Shown piece by piece: positions 33,567 to 42,274 of a stretch of DNA of 64,000 bases. The position numbers were made by a program, and so were the translations under genes. The stretch comes from Ottowia massiliensis (GTDB lineage: Bacteria > Pseudomonadota > Gammaproteobacteria > Burkholderiales > Burkholderiaceae_C), in contig NZ_LT964854.1 of the NCBI RefSeq assembly GCF_900240305.1, positions 2,731,243 to 2,795,242 on the forward strand, written 5' to 3'. Numbering within the stretch: position 1 is the stretch's first letter; each line of letters starts with the position of its first letter. Under the pieces are notes generated by a model that did no database searches, was not told where the DNA came from, and was given only the letters and a program-made list of their open reading frames with translations.

Positions 33567-35222
33567 TCAGTGCGTGACGGCTTTTTTCCATGCGCCGTAG
33601 CCTTGCGCATCCATCTGCTCCAGCGGCACAAAGCGCAGGCTGGCGCCGTTGATGCAGTAGCGCAGGCCGCCTTGGTCTTTGGGGCCGTCGTCGAACACGT
33701 GGCCCAGGTGCGAGTCGGCGGCGCGGCTGCGCACTTCGGTGCGCAGCATGTTGTAGCTGCGGTCTTCACGCTCGGTGACGGCGGCTGGCTCAATGGGGCG
33801 GGTGAAGCTGGGCCAGCCACAGCCGGAGTTGAATTTGTCGGCGGAGCTGAACAGCGGCTCGCCGCTGACGACATCGACATAAATGCCCGGCTCGAACAGG
33901 TGGTCGTATGCGTGGCTGAAGGCGCGTTCGGTGCCGCTTTGCTGGGTGACGCGGTATTGCTCGGCGCTGAGCTGCCGGCGCAGCGTGGCCTCGTCGGGCT
34001 TGCGCCATTGGGCTGCTGGCTGGGCTGCTGACTGGGCTGCTGACTGGGCTGCTGACTGGGCTGCCGGTTGGGCGTCTGATTTGCCGCTCAAGGGTTCGTC
34101 CGCCTTGCGGATGTCAATGTGGCAATAGCCGTTGGGGTTTTTGAGCAGGTAGTCTTGGTGGTATGCCTCGGCTTCGTGAAAGTGGGCCAGCGGCAGGTTT
34201 TCCACGACGACGGGCTGCTGGTGCTTTTTCTGCTCTTGCGCCAGGGCGGCGGCGATCACGGGCTGGTCGGCCGCGTCGGTGTAGTACACGCCGCTGCGGT
34301 ATTGCTCGCCCCGGTCGTTGCCCTGCTTGTTCAGGCTGGTGGGATCGACCACGCGCAAGTAGTACTGGAGGATGTCTTGCAGGCTCAGGCGGTCGGCATC
34401 CCAGGTCACGCGCACGGTTTCGGCGTGGCCGCTGTGGCGATAGGAAACGTCTTCATAGCTGGGCTTGGCGCTGCTTTTGCCGTTGGCATAGCCGGAAACG
34501 GCGTCAATCACGCCGGGCACGCGCTGGAAATAGGCTTCCAGCCCCCAGAAGCAGCCGCCTGCAAGGTAAATGGTGCGAGTGTTCATGGCTTGAGCTTTCT
34601 TTGAATGGCCGGATTGGGTGCCGGGTTTGTAGAAGGCCGTTTGCAGTTTGCCCAGATCGGCATCGGGGTTGGCCATCAGGGCCAGGGCCTGCTGCTCATT
34701 GAGACTGCCTTTGACCACGCGCGCCAGCTGGCCGTTGGCGTCCAGCACGGCCCAGGAGGGATAGACGCTCACGCCCAGCGCGCGCGCCAGGCCGCCGCCG
34801 TTGTCAATCAGCACGGGCAGCGCCGGGTAGTCCAGGCCCCGGTACCACTGCTCGAACTGGCCGGGTTTTTTCTCGCCCAGATGGCCGGGCGAAGCCAGGG
34901 TGACGAGGTTGGCGCCGGCAAAGCGCGCGTCTTTGGCCCAGCCCTCGGTTTCCTGCAATTGCGACAGGCACAGCGGGCACCAGCTGGCCCAGAACTTGAT
35001 GAGCGTGGGCCGCCCCGCTTTCAGATGGGCGGCGGCAGGCTGGCCCGCCACGTCATGCAGCGCGGCCAGCCTGGCCTGCAAAGAGGCGGCGGCGGAAGCG
35101 GCAGGAGCGGCGGAAGCGGCGCTCGCCATCGCCGGTTGGAGGCGGGGCCAGGCCAGCGCGGCCAGGCAGGCCAGCGAGGCCAGCGAAACCAGCGTTTTGC
35201 GCGGCCAACTTGAATGCGACAT
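33567..35222 (-). CDS. msrAB: Thioredoxin-MsrA-MsrB fusion (PilB-like methionine sulfoxide reductase)
   Basis: An exported trifunctional repair enzyme for oxidised methionine, 551 residues. Order: signal or anchor (LVSLASLACLAALAWP), thioredoxin-like domain with FWASWCPLCLSQLQ (CxxC), MsrA (YLAGGCFWGLEAYFQRVPGV, catalytic Cys), a QSAAQSAAQSAAQ linker, and MsrB (SGCGWPSFTRPI, DSHLGHVFDDGP, catalytic Cys in LRYCINGASLRF). This matches Neisseria PilB. The zinc-binding CxxC pairs of many MsrB proteins are missing. The ATG at 35222 is preferred for the signal sequence; the frame extends upstream. Confidence 0.94.
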   Translation of the reverse strand: MSHSSWPRKTLVSLASLACLAALAWPRLQPAMASAASAAPAASAAASLQARLAALHDVAGQPAAAHLKAGRPTLIKFWASWCPLCLSQLQETEGWAKDARFAGANLVTLASPGHLGEKKPGQFEQWYRGLDYPALPVLIDNGGGLARALGVSVYPSWAVLDANGQLARVVKGSLNEQQALALMANPDADLGKLQTAFYKPGTQSGHSKKAQAMNTRTIYLAGGCFWGLEAYFQRVPGVIDAVSGYANGKSSAKPSYEDVSYRHSGHAETVRVTWDADRLSLQDILQYYLRVVDPTSLNKQGNDRGEQYRSGVYYTDAADQPVIAAALAQEQKKHQQPVVVENLPLAHFHEAEAYHQDYLLKNPNGYCHIDIRKADEPLSGKSDAQPAAQSAAQSAAQSAAQPAAQWRKPDEATLRRQLSAEQYRVTQQSGTERAFSHAYDHLFEPGIYVDVVSGEPLFSSADKFNSGCGWPSFTRPIEPAAVTEREDRSYNMLRTEVRSRAADSHLGHVFDDGPKDQGGLRYCINGASLRFVPLEQMDAQGYGAWKKAVTH

Positions 35223-35447
35223 CGAATAACTCCTTTCACATGAATGCGGCGCGGGCGGCCGGGTGCCAGCGCTGAACGCCGCACGGAAAACGGCCCGGCG
35301 GCGCATCAGCGCAAGAGCCTGCTCAAAGGCGGCCGGCCCGCGCCTGCCTCAACAGTCGTTCAGACCGGCCCCATCCTGACAACGGCGGCTGAAGAAATAC
35401 CGGCAAGCGCAGCCCTTTCGCCTGCCGCATGGCCCGCAAAAGCCTGT

Positions 35448-35533
35448 TTTTCGCTCCTTGTTTCATAGCGATACCTCCCCGCCAAACGGGCGCAAAAGCC
35501 CTTTTGGTGGCGCTGAATTCGCTCCTGTTTTTA
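35448..35533 (-). repeat. R-element copy 10
   Basis: A minus-oriented, heavily diverged copy between divergent genes. The ends TTCGCTCCTTGTTTCATAGC and GAATTCGCTCCTGTTTTTAA are good but the core has become TACCTCCCCGCC. Confidence 0.75.
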
Positions 35534-35671
35534 ATGCCATCAGCCACGCTGGCCCGTTTCGCCCAGGCGGGGCGGCCTCTTGCTTTCGCGCAAGCCAGGG
35601 CGGGCGCAGACAGGCATGTCTGCCATTCTGGCGATGAAACTTGCCAAAAATAAATCACCATCAAAAAACGC

Positions 35672-35685
35672 TTGCCATTTATCAA
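35672..35685. promoter_or_regulatory. FNR-like site upstream of the cytochrome c gene
   Basis: TTGCC-ATTT-ATCAA keeps one perfect half-site and TTG of the other, 190 bases before the start at 35876, in an AT-rich promoter region. Confidence 0.4.
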
Positions 35686-35875
35686 ATCGCACCATCATGA
35701 TTATCAATAAATGTTCATTTGCATCATCGTTGCACCGATTATGGATTCTTGAGGCAAATCAATTTCACGGCTGCTTTGCGCCAGGGCACTCTAAAATGCG
35801 TCAACCCGGATAAAACGGCCTGCGTTATCCGGGCAAGGGGTCCAACCTGATTTCCCATGATGAAAGGAAACAATC

Positions 35876-36160
35876 GTGAAATACCATATTCTGCTTATTC
35901 TGGCCTGCCTGACCGCCCCGGCCATGGCTGACGAAAGCCTGGCAAAAGCCAAAAACTGCTTGGTCTGCCACGCGACAGACAAAAAAGTGATGGGCCCCGC
36001 CTTCAAAGACGTAGCCGCCAAATACGATGACGCCTCCACCGTGGTTGCGAGCATCAAAAACGGCAGCAAAGGCAAATGGGGCGCCATTCCCATGCCGCCC
36101 AACAAGGTGTCGGACGAAGAGGCACAAAAACTGGCGCAGTGGATTCTGTCGCTGAAATAA
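35876..36160 (+). CDS. Small periplasmic class I cytochrome c
   Basis: A 94-residue protein: signal peptide HILLILACLTAPAMA, then mature ADESLAKAKNCLVCHATDKK with the heme site CLVCH and the distal-ligand Met in AIPMPPNKVSDEE. The VMGPAFKDVAAKY stretch is typical of cytochrome c551/c8. It could carry electrons from complex III to the cbb3 oxidase encoded 5 kb away. Transcribed alone, with Shine-Dalgarno AAAGGAAA and a possible FNR-like site upstream. Confidence 0.92.
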   Translation: MKYHILLILACLTAPAMADESLAKAKNCLVCHATDKKVMGPAFKDVAAKYDDASTVVASIKNGSKGKWGAIPMPPNKVSDEEAQKLAQWILSLK

Positions 36161-36505
36161 CATGGAGCCACAGGCAGCGCCATTGCAGCCTTTTCGCCAG
36201 GCCGGTGAAACTCATGAGCTGGCCTGCAATGGCTTCAATGCGCGCGCCTTCTTTTTTGAATTCTCGAATGCACGCCTGAATGGCTGAATCATCAAGGCAA
36301 GCGCGCGGAATGCGCCGCTGAAACAAAAAAAATGGAAAACGCCTGACCGGCCAAAACCACAAGGCGCAAAATCAATGGCATTGAAGAAACGCCCGCCCGT
36401 TTGAAACAAGCCTTCCGGCGCACCGCCTTGCGCCACGCAGCCCGCGCAGCGGCCAGATAATGCGGGGCTTTGAACGCCAAACTGCCTCCGTCTGCCGCCC
36501 GCGCC
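36161..36505. other. Gap without supported gene
   Basis: No coding potential that I trust, no R-element and no clear terminator. Confidence 0.4.
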
Positions 36506-37255
36506 ATGCCTTTTGTGTCTTTCCGCCCTGCCCTGCCCCTCATCGCCGCCGCCGCGCTGGCTGCCTGCGCGGGCGGCCCGCCCGTGCCGGACTGGCAGGT
36601 CAAAAGCGTGGCCCACGCCAGCCGCTACACCCAGGCCTATCTGCTGGGCAACGAGCGCGTGGCCCGGCGCGAATTCGAGCAGGCCCGGCAGCAAGCGGCC
36701 AGCACCGGCCAGCCCGAGCAAGTCGCCCGCGTGGAACTCACCCGCTGCGCCTTGCAGGCGGCCAGCCTGGACTTCGCCCCCTGCACCGGCTTTGAAGCCC
36801 TGCGCGAAGACGCGCCGCCTGCCGAAGCCGCCTATGCCGACTGGCTTGCGGGCCAGGCCAGCGCCGCGCAGGCCGCCCTGCTGCCCGCCGCCTACCGGGC
36901 CATCGCCGCCGCAAATGCCGCCGCGCCCGCCGCAGCCGATGCCGCCGCCGCGCTCAAAGCCATTGAAGACCCCGCCTCCCGCCTGATTGCCGCTGGCGTG
37001 CTCATGCGAAGCCAGCGCGCCAGCCCCGCCGTCGCCGCACTGGCTGTCGAAACAGCCTCGGCCCAAGGCTGGCGGCGCCCCCTGCTCGCCTGGCTGGGCG
37101 TGCAGCAGCGCCTGGCGCAGCAAAGCGGCCAGGCCGAAGAAGCCGCCCGCCTGCGCCGCCGCATGGACCTGGCGGCCCCGCTGCCCGCCGCTGCGCCAAA
37201 AGGCCAAGACGCTCCAGACGCTCCGGGCGCTGCCAGCGCCGCCAAACCGCTTTGA
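36506..37255 (+). CDS. Putative lipoprotein, function unknown
   Basis: A 249-residue Ala-rich protein with a lipoprotein signal (LPLIAAAALAACAGG; lipobox LAAC). The mature part is predicted helical (VAHASRYTQAYLLGNERVAR, EFEQARQQAAS) and resembles a repeat-helix scaffold. Starting at the ATG at 36506 puts the lipobox near residue 20; the frame runs 36 bases further upstream. It precedes recO by about 120 bases. Such a lipoprotein is often found beside recO in this group, but I know no role. Confidence 0.7.
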   Translation: MPFVSFRPALPLIAAAALAACAGGPPVPDWQVKSVAHASRYTQAYLLGNERVARREFEQARQQAASTGQPEQVARVELTRCALQAASLDFAPCTGFEALREDAPPAEAAYADWLAGQASAAQAALLPAAYRAIAAANAAAPAAADAAAALKAIEDPASRLIAAGVLMRSQRASPAVAALAVETASAQGWRRPLLAWLGVQQRLAQQSGQAEEAARLRRRMDLAAPLPAAAPKGQDAPDAPGAASAAKPL

Positions 37256-37373
37256 GCCGCGCTTTGAGCCGGGCGGCCGCATCCGCCTTCGCTTCCGGTT
37301 TCATGGCGGCGAATCCAGCCCGCATCACAGCTTGCGGCTGCCTTCGCGCCTGAAGCTTCACCCCTTTTCGCGC

Positions 37374-38228
37374 ATGACCGCCCGCCGCATCGCCCAGCAG
37401 CCCGCCTACGTGCTGCACCACTATGACTGGAGCGAGTCCAGCCTGATTCTGGAAACCTTCACCCGCCAGCACGGGCGCGTGGCGCTGGTGGCCAAGGGGG
37501 CCAAGCGGCCCAGCTCCAGCCTGCGGCCCGTGCTGCTGCCTTTGCAGCCGCTGCTGCTGGGCTGGGGGGGCGACGCCGAAATCCGCACCCTCAAAAGCGC
37601 CGAGTGGGCAGGCGGGCACGTCATGCCCACAGGGCAGGCGCTGCTGTCGGGCTATTACGCCAATGAACTGCTGATGCGCCTGCTGGCGCGCGACGACGCG
37701 CACCCCGCCTTGTTTGACGCCTACGCCGCGCTGGTGCACACCCTGGCCCTGCACTCGGGCGCTGCCGGGCAGGCCGATGTGCTGCACGCCGCCTTGCGCG
37801 CCTTTGAGCTGCTGCTGCTGCGCGAAACCGGCCACCTGCCCGCGCTGAACGCGCAAACGCTCACCCTCGCGCCCGTGCAGGCAGGCGCGCGCTACTGCCT
37901 CGTGCCCGAAGGCGGCCTGCGCCAGGCAACCGATGGCGACGGCGCCTGGCTGGATGGCGCGCACTGGCTCGCGCTGCACCATGCCTTGCAAGAAAGAGGC
38001 AGCGCACGCGCGCCCTTTGCCGCCGTGCTGGCCGCCTGCGCCGCGCTGGGCGCCGCCCGCAGCCGCCTGCTGGCGCAACTGCGCGGCCTGCTTCACTACC
38101 ATTGCGGGCGCAGCTTGCGCACGCGGCAAATGATGGCCGAGCTGCAACAGCTGCAAAGCGCCGCCGCCGCGCTTTCCCCGCTTTCCCCATCTTCCGCGCC
38201 TTTCCCGGCTGACCCCGAATCCGAATGA
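37374..38228 (+). CDS. recO: DNA repair protein RecO
   Basis: RecO anneals single strands and, with RecR, loads RecA; 284 residues. It has an N-terminal OB-fold (QPAYVLHHYDWSESSLILET, HGRVALVAKGAKRPSSSLRP, ILLGWGGDAE-like stretch) and a helical C-terminal domain (GYYANELLMRLLARDD, FELLLLRETGHLPAL). The C-terminal zinc-finger cysteines of other RecO proteins are not evident. Its stop overlaps the pdxJ start by ATGA, the conserved recO-pdxJ coupling. Confidence 0.93.
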   Translation: MTARRIAQQPAYVLHHYDWSESSLILETFTRQHGRVALVAKGAKRPSSSLRPVLLPLQPLLLGWGGDAEIRTLKSAEWAGGHVMPTGQALLSGYYANELLMRLLARDDAHPALFDAYAALVHTLALHSGAAGQADVLHAALRAFELLLLRETGHLPALNAQTLTLAPVQAGARYCLVPEGGLRQATDGDGAWLDGAHWLALHHALQERGSARAPFAAVLAACAALGAARSRLLAQLRGLLHYHCGRSLRTRQMMAELQQLQSAAAALSPLSPSSAPFPADPESE

Positions 38229-38998
38229 ACACCCGGCTTTCCGTCAATGTCAACAAGGTCGCCCTCGTGCGCAACACGCGCCATCTGGGCATTCCGTCCG
38301 TCACCCGCGCCGCTTTGCTTTGCCTGCAAGCGGGCGCGCACGGCATCACCATCCACCCCCGGCCCGATGGCCGCCACATCCGCGCCCATGACGTGGGCGA
38401 ACTCGCCGCCCTGCTGCGCCAGTGGCCGGGGCGCGAATTCAACATCGAAGGCAACCCGCTGCAAAACCTCATGCCCCACATCGAAGCCGCACGCCCGCAG
38501 CAAGCCACCTTCGTGCCCGACGCCGAAGACCAATTCACCAGCGACCACGGCTTTGACCTGACCGACGCCGCCACCCGCGAGCGCCTGGCCCCGCTCATCG
38601 CCCAGTGCCGCGCCTGGGGCGTGCGCGTGAGCCTGTTCATGGACCCGCTGCCGCAGCAAATGCCCCTGGCCCGCGCCCTGGGCGCCAGCCGCGTGGAGCT
38701 GTACACCGAGCCTTACGCCCTGGCTTTTGCCCGCCATGCCGGACAGGGCACGGCTGAAACCGCGCAAGCGCTGCAAGCCGAAGCCGCCCGCTATGCCGCT
38801 GCCGCCCAGGCCGCGCAAGCCGAAGGGCTGCAAGTGAACGCGGGGCACGATTTGAACCAGCACAACCTCACGCCTTTTTTGCAGGCCGTGCCCGGCGTGG
38901 CCGAAGTCAGCATCGGCCACGCCTTCATGGCTGATGCGCTCGAAGCCGGCTATGCCGCCACCGTGCGCGGCTATCTGGCCTGCATTGCGGCGGCGTGA
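38225..38998 (+). CDS. pdxJ: Pyridoxine 5'-phosphate synthase
   Basis: Condenses deoxyxylulose 5-phosphate with 3-amino-2-oxopropyl phosphate to pyridoxine 5'-phosphate, the last ring-closing step of vitamin B6 synthesis. A 257-residue TIM barrel starting LSVNVNKVALVRNTRH, with GAHGITIHPRPDGRHI, EFNIEGNP, FVPDAEDQFTSDHGFDL and the C-terminal GHDLNQHNL plus SIGHAFMADAL phosphate-binding region. It overlaps recO by 4 bases. Confidence 0.97.
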   Translation: MNTRLSVNVNKVALVRNTRHLGIPSVTRAALLCLQAGAHGITIHPRPDGRHIRAHDVGELAALLRQWPGREFNIEGNPLQNLMPHIEAARPQQATFVPDAEDQFTSDHGFDLTDAATRERLAPLIAQCRAWGVRVSLFMDPLPQQMPLARALGASRVELYTEPYALAFARHAGQGTAETAQALQAEAARYAAAAQAAQAEGLQVNAGHDLNQHNLTPFLQAVPGVAEVSIGHAFMADALEAGYAATVRGYLACIAAA

Positions 38999-39140
38999 CA
39001 GTTGCTCTGCCGCCTAAGCGCGTCTGCAAATCGGATATGTCTGCCGCTTGATTTCAAACAGGCGCCCCGGCGGCAAGCTGCCGGATGACGGCATCTACGC
39101 CATGAGGCAAAAAGCACCACGCCGAAGGCTGGCCCGTCAG

Positions 39141-39229
39141 CAAAAAACAGGAGCAAATTCAAGGGGGCCTAAACACCATTGTGCGCAGTTTCCACTAGGA
39201 CATATCGCTATGAATAAAGGAGCTGAAAT
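39141..39229 (+). repeat. R-element copy 11
   Basis: A plus-oriented copy: AAAAAACAGGAGCAAATTCA, core TTTCCACTAGGACATATCGC, right end ATAAAGGAGCTGAAATG. Here the terminal AGGAGC sits 5 bases ahead of an ATG. Confidence 0.92.
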
Positions 39230-39446
39230 GAGCCAGTCAAGGCCGCCTGCTCAGCTCCGGACGCGCCGCTTTGCCCAGACCGCCCAATCCGCCCTGTTCA
39301 TCGCCTGTCTCATCGCTGTCTTCCCGCTTGCGCTGCCGCTGGCTGGTGAAAACGCCCTTACCGGCCCATATCCGTCTGGCCCCTATCAGCTCTACCGGCC
39401 CGCGCTTTTTCAAATCCGGGGGCCGGGCGGAGGCATTTCGGCCTGA
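39228..39446 (+). CDS. Possible small exported protein whose ribosome site lies in an R-element
   Basis: A 72-residue frame from the ATG at the right end of R-element copy 11, whose AGGAGC would serve as Shine-Dalgarno. It has a basic start (PPAQLRTRRFAQTAQ), a hydrophobic segment (SALFIACLIAVFPLALPLAG) like a signal peptide, and a short Pro/Gly-rich tail (ALTGPYPSGPYQLYRP). No known family. It may equally be chance coding beside the repeat. Confidence 0.3.
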   Translation: MSQSRPPAQLRTRRFAQTAQSALFIACLIAVFPLALPLAGENALTGPYPSGPYQLYRPALFQIRGPGGGISA

Positions 39447-39499
39447 AAATACGCGCCTTTGCCGCCTTTTCCCTGATCCGCTTCTCTTTTTTCCTGCGC

Positions 39500-41221
39500 A
39501 TGGCACTGATTACCCGCTGCCCCGCTTGCGCCACCTTGTTCAAGGTTGTGCCCGATCAGCTCCGCATTTCCGCAGGCTGGGTGCGCTGCGGCCATTGCAG
39601 GCGCGTGTTTGACGCCCGGAAAAACCTGCAAGACCCCGAATCCGCGCCGCCGCCCCTGCCAGACGCGCCAGACGCGCCCAAGGCCGCCCCCGTCGCTCCT
39701 TCCGCCGCAGTTGCCGCCACTGCCGAGCCGCCTGCGCCATCCAGCGGCACACGCCGCGCCACGGCGGACGAGATGACGCAGTTTCGCGCCCTGTTCGAGC
39801 AGATTTCGGCCCAGCAGCATCCCGAAGGCGCGCTTTCGGCCCCGGCCCCCATGCCGGAAACCGTGCCTGCTCCCGCCGCGCTGCGCGACGCCGCTGCTGG
39901 CGCGGAAGGCGGCGAACCGGAGGAAGGCCGTATCACCTCCCTCTATTCCCTGCTGGAAACGGGCGACTCCGAAAGCGCTGGCGAAGACCAAGAGCGCCCC
40001 GCTTCAGGCAGCGGAGAAACTGACGAAGAAGGAGACGGCGAAAGCAGCGCCCCCGCCCGCGTTGCTGAAGCCGAAGCCGGAAACGCCGCGCACCAGGCCA
40101 GCGTCTCCGCCGCGCAAGAGGAGGAGGAAGACAGGAGCGTGGCTCCGCCCGCCGAAACGCCCCCGGGCGGAGTGGACTTTCTGCTCAGCGGCATCGGCTC
40201 TTATCTGCTGGACCCGGAACCGGCCGCCGCACCCGCGCCGCAGCCCGGGCCAGAACCGCAGCCGCAGGCAGAGGAGTCCCCTGCCCTGCCAATGGCCGCG
40301 CAGCCCGCGCATGAATCCGCCCGCGACGAGCGCCAGCCCGTGCAGCCGCCCCTGTTCATGCCTTCTGTGCCCTTTGACCCGGACGAGTGGCCGCTTGAGC
40401 CGCCTCCCAGCAACAAGCCCCCAGCGCGGCCTGCGCCGCTGGACATTCCCGCCGCGCCGCTCACGCCGTCAGCGCCCGCCCAGCCTGCTCTTGCCGCCGC
40501 CGAAGCCGCGCCCAAGAGCCGCGTGGATGGCAAGCCTTCTGAAAAAGCGTCTCGCAGAGCGTCTGACAAGGCATCTGACAAAGCGCATGGCAAGTCCGCA
40601 GGCAAAACCAGAAAGACCGCGCCTGAAGCGCCCAAAGCTCCGAAATCACCCGCCCCGCACCGGCAGCGCCCGGAAACGGCTGAAGCCGCTGCGGCGGCCG
40701 AGCCTTCCTTTGTGCGCGAAGCGCGCCAGCGCGCCATGTGGCAGCGCCCGGGCGTGCGCCTGGCCATGGGCGGCGCTTTCGGCCTGCTGGCGCTGGCGCT
40801 GGCGGTGCAGGTCGCCATTCACAACCGCTCCTGGCTGGCTGCGCGCGCACCCGCTACCAGGCCCGTGCTCACTGCCCTGTGCCTGCCGCTGGGCTGCAAG
40901 GTGGAGCCTTACCGGCTGCTGGACGCCATCGTCATCGACAGCTCCAGCTTCGTGCGCACCAGCGCCAACACCTTCAACCTGAGCTTTGGCCTGCGCAACA
41001 CGGCTGATCTGCCCGTGGCCACGCCTTCGCTGGAACTCACGCTCAGCAACGGCGAGGGCAAAACCGTGCTGCGCCGCGTGCTGCCCCCCGCCGAGCAGGG
41101 CGCATCCGCCGAAATGGCCGCGCGCGGCGAATTCACGGGCGCCGTCACCCTCACCGTGGATGGCGATGCGGCTGACCCTGCCGCCATCGTCGGCTACCGC
41201 CTCACCGCCTTCTACCCCTGA
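39500..41221 (+). CDS. Zinc-ribbon and DUF3426 membrane protein
   Basis: A 573-residue protein. The N-terminal MJ0042 zinc ribbon reads ITRCPACATLFKVVPDQL then WVRCGHCRRVFDARK, giving CxxC...CxxC. A very long disordered Pro/Ala/Glu-rich part (about residues 60-410) follows, then one membrane segment (LAMGGAFGLLALALAVQVAI, about 420-440) and a DUF3426 domain (LDAIVIDSSSFVRTSANTFN, LRNTADLPVATPSLELTLSN). The family is widespread in Betaproteobacteria and often follows prmA; its role is not established. Here prmA is absent. Confidence 0.88.
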   Translation: MALITRCPACATLFKVVPDQLRISAGWVRCGHCRRVFDARKNLQDPESAPPPLPDAPDAPKAAPVAPSAAVAATAEPPAPSSGTRRATADEMTQFRALFEQISAQQHPEGALSAPAPMPETVPAPAALRDAAAGAEGGEPEEGRITSLYSLLETGDSESAGEDQERPASGSGETDEEGDGESSAPARVAEAEAGNAAHQASVSAAQEEEEDRSVAPPAETPPGGVDFLLSGIGSYLLDPEPAAAPAPQPGPEPQPQAEESPALPMAAQPAHESARDERQPVQPPLFMPSVPFDPDEWPLEPPPSNKPPARPAPLDIPAAPLTPSAPAQPALAAAEAAPKSRVDGKPSEKASRRASDKASDKAHGKSAGKTRKTAPEAPKAPKSPAPHRQRPETAEAAAAAEPSFVREARQRAMWQRPGVRLAMGGAFGLLALALAVQVAIHNRSWLAARAPATRPVLTALCLPLGCKVEPYRLLDAIVIDSSSFVRTSANTFNLSFGLRNTADLPVATPSLELTLSNGEGKTVLRRVLPPAEQGASAEMAARGEFTGAVTLTVDGDAADPAAIVGYRLTAFYP

Positions 41222-41244
41222 ACCCTGAAAGGCTTTCGCTTCCC

Positions 41245-42153
41245 ATGTCCGTTCTCATCTGCGGCTCCATCGCGTTCGACACCATCATGAACTTCGATGG
41301 GCGCTTTGCCGACCAGCTCCTGCCCGACCAGCTGCACAACATCAACGTCTCTTTCGTGGTGCCGGGCCTGCGGCGCGACTTCGGCGGCTGCGCGGGCAAC
41401 ATCGCCTACGCGCTGCGCCAGCTGGGCGGCGCGCCGCTGCCCATGGCCACAGTGGGCGTGGACGGCGCCGATTACCTCGCGCGGCTGAAATCGCTGGGCA
41501 TCAGCGCCGAATTCGTGCGCGAAGTGCCCGGCATGATGACCGCGCAGGCGCTCATCATGACCGACACGGGCAACAACCAGATCACTGCCTTTCACCCCGG
41601 CGCGATGACGCAGGCGCACATCAACACCGTCACCGCCCGCGACGACATTCGCCTGGGCATCATCTCGCCCGACGGGCGCGAAGCCATGCAGCAGCACGCC
41701 CGCCAGTTCAGGGCGGCGGGCATTCCCTTCGTGTTTGACCCCGGCCAGATGCTGCCCGCCTTTGACGGCGCCGAGCTGCTGCAATTCATCGAACTGGCCG
41801 ACTGGGTGGCCGTCAATGATTACGAAGCCCACATGCTGTGCGAGCGCACCGGTCTGGCACTGCCCGACCTCTCTCGCCGCGTGCGCGCCCTGGCCGTCAC
41901 CCTGGGCGGCGAAGGCTGCGACATCTGGGAAGGCGGCCAAAGCCAGCGCGTTGCCCCCACGGCCGCCAGCCAGATTGCCGACCCTACCGGCTGCGGCGAC
42001 GCCTGGCGCGGCGCGCTGCTCTACGGCCTGGAGCAAGGCTGGCCCGTGGCCCGCTGCGCCGCCCTCGGCAACCGCCTGGGCGCGATCAAGATCGCCTCGC
42101 ACGGCCCGCAGAACTACCAGGTGCAAAAAGAAGCGCTGCTGGCGGGCATCTGA
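41245..42153 (+). CDS. PfkB-family carbohydrate/adenosine kinase
   Basis: A 302-residue ribokinase-fold kinase. It begins VLICGSIAFDTIMNFDGRF, has the FGGCAGNIAYALRQLGG substrate-binding glycines, VGVDGADYLARLKSLGI, and the PfkB signature with catalytic Asp in DPTGCGDAWRGALLYG. Closest in feel to the adenosine kinase-like group often annotated as carbohydrate kinase in Burkholderiales. It follows the DUF3426 gene by 23 bases. The substrate is not decided by sequence. Confidence 0.88.
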   Translation: MSVLICGSIAFDTIMNFDGRFADQLLPDQLHNINVSFVVPGLRRDFGGCAGNIAYALRQLGGAPLPMATVGVDGADYLARLKSLGISAEFVREVPGMMTAQALIMTDTGNNQITAFHPGAMTQAHINTVTARDDIRLGIISPDGREAMQQHARQFRAAGIPFVFDPGQMLPAFDGAELLQFIELADWVAVNDYEAHMLCERTGLALPDLSRRVRALAVTLGGEGCDIWEGGQSQRVAPTAASQIADPTGCGDAWRGALLYGLEQGWPVARCAALGNRLGAIKIASHGPQNYQVQKEALLAGI

Positions 42154-42274
42154 AAACCCCGGGCGCGCCTGCCACCCGCGCCGCGTGAAACGGGCCGCCG
42201 CCGTTTCCCACGCTGCCGCCCGCCTGGCCGGGCGGCAGGTTTTTCCGGCTTTCACATATCAACAGGAGACAAAC

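Noticed and set aside
34013..34062. Short tandem repeats considered as a CRISPR-like or regulatory array
   Set aside because: They are in-frame 12-base units encoding the QSAA linker of the MsrA-MsrB fusion; there are no spacers.
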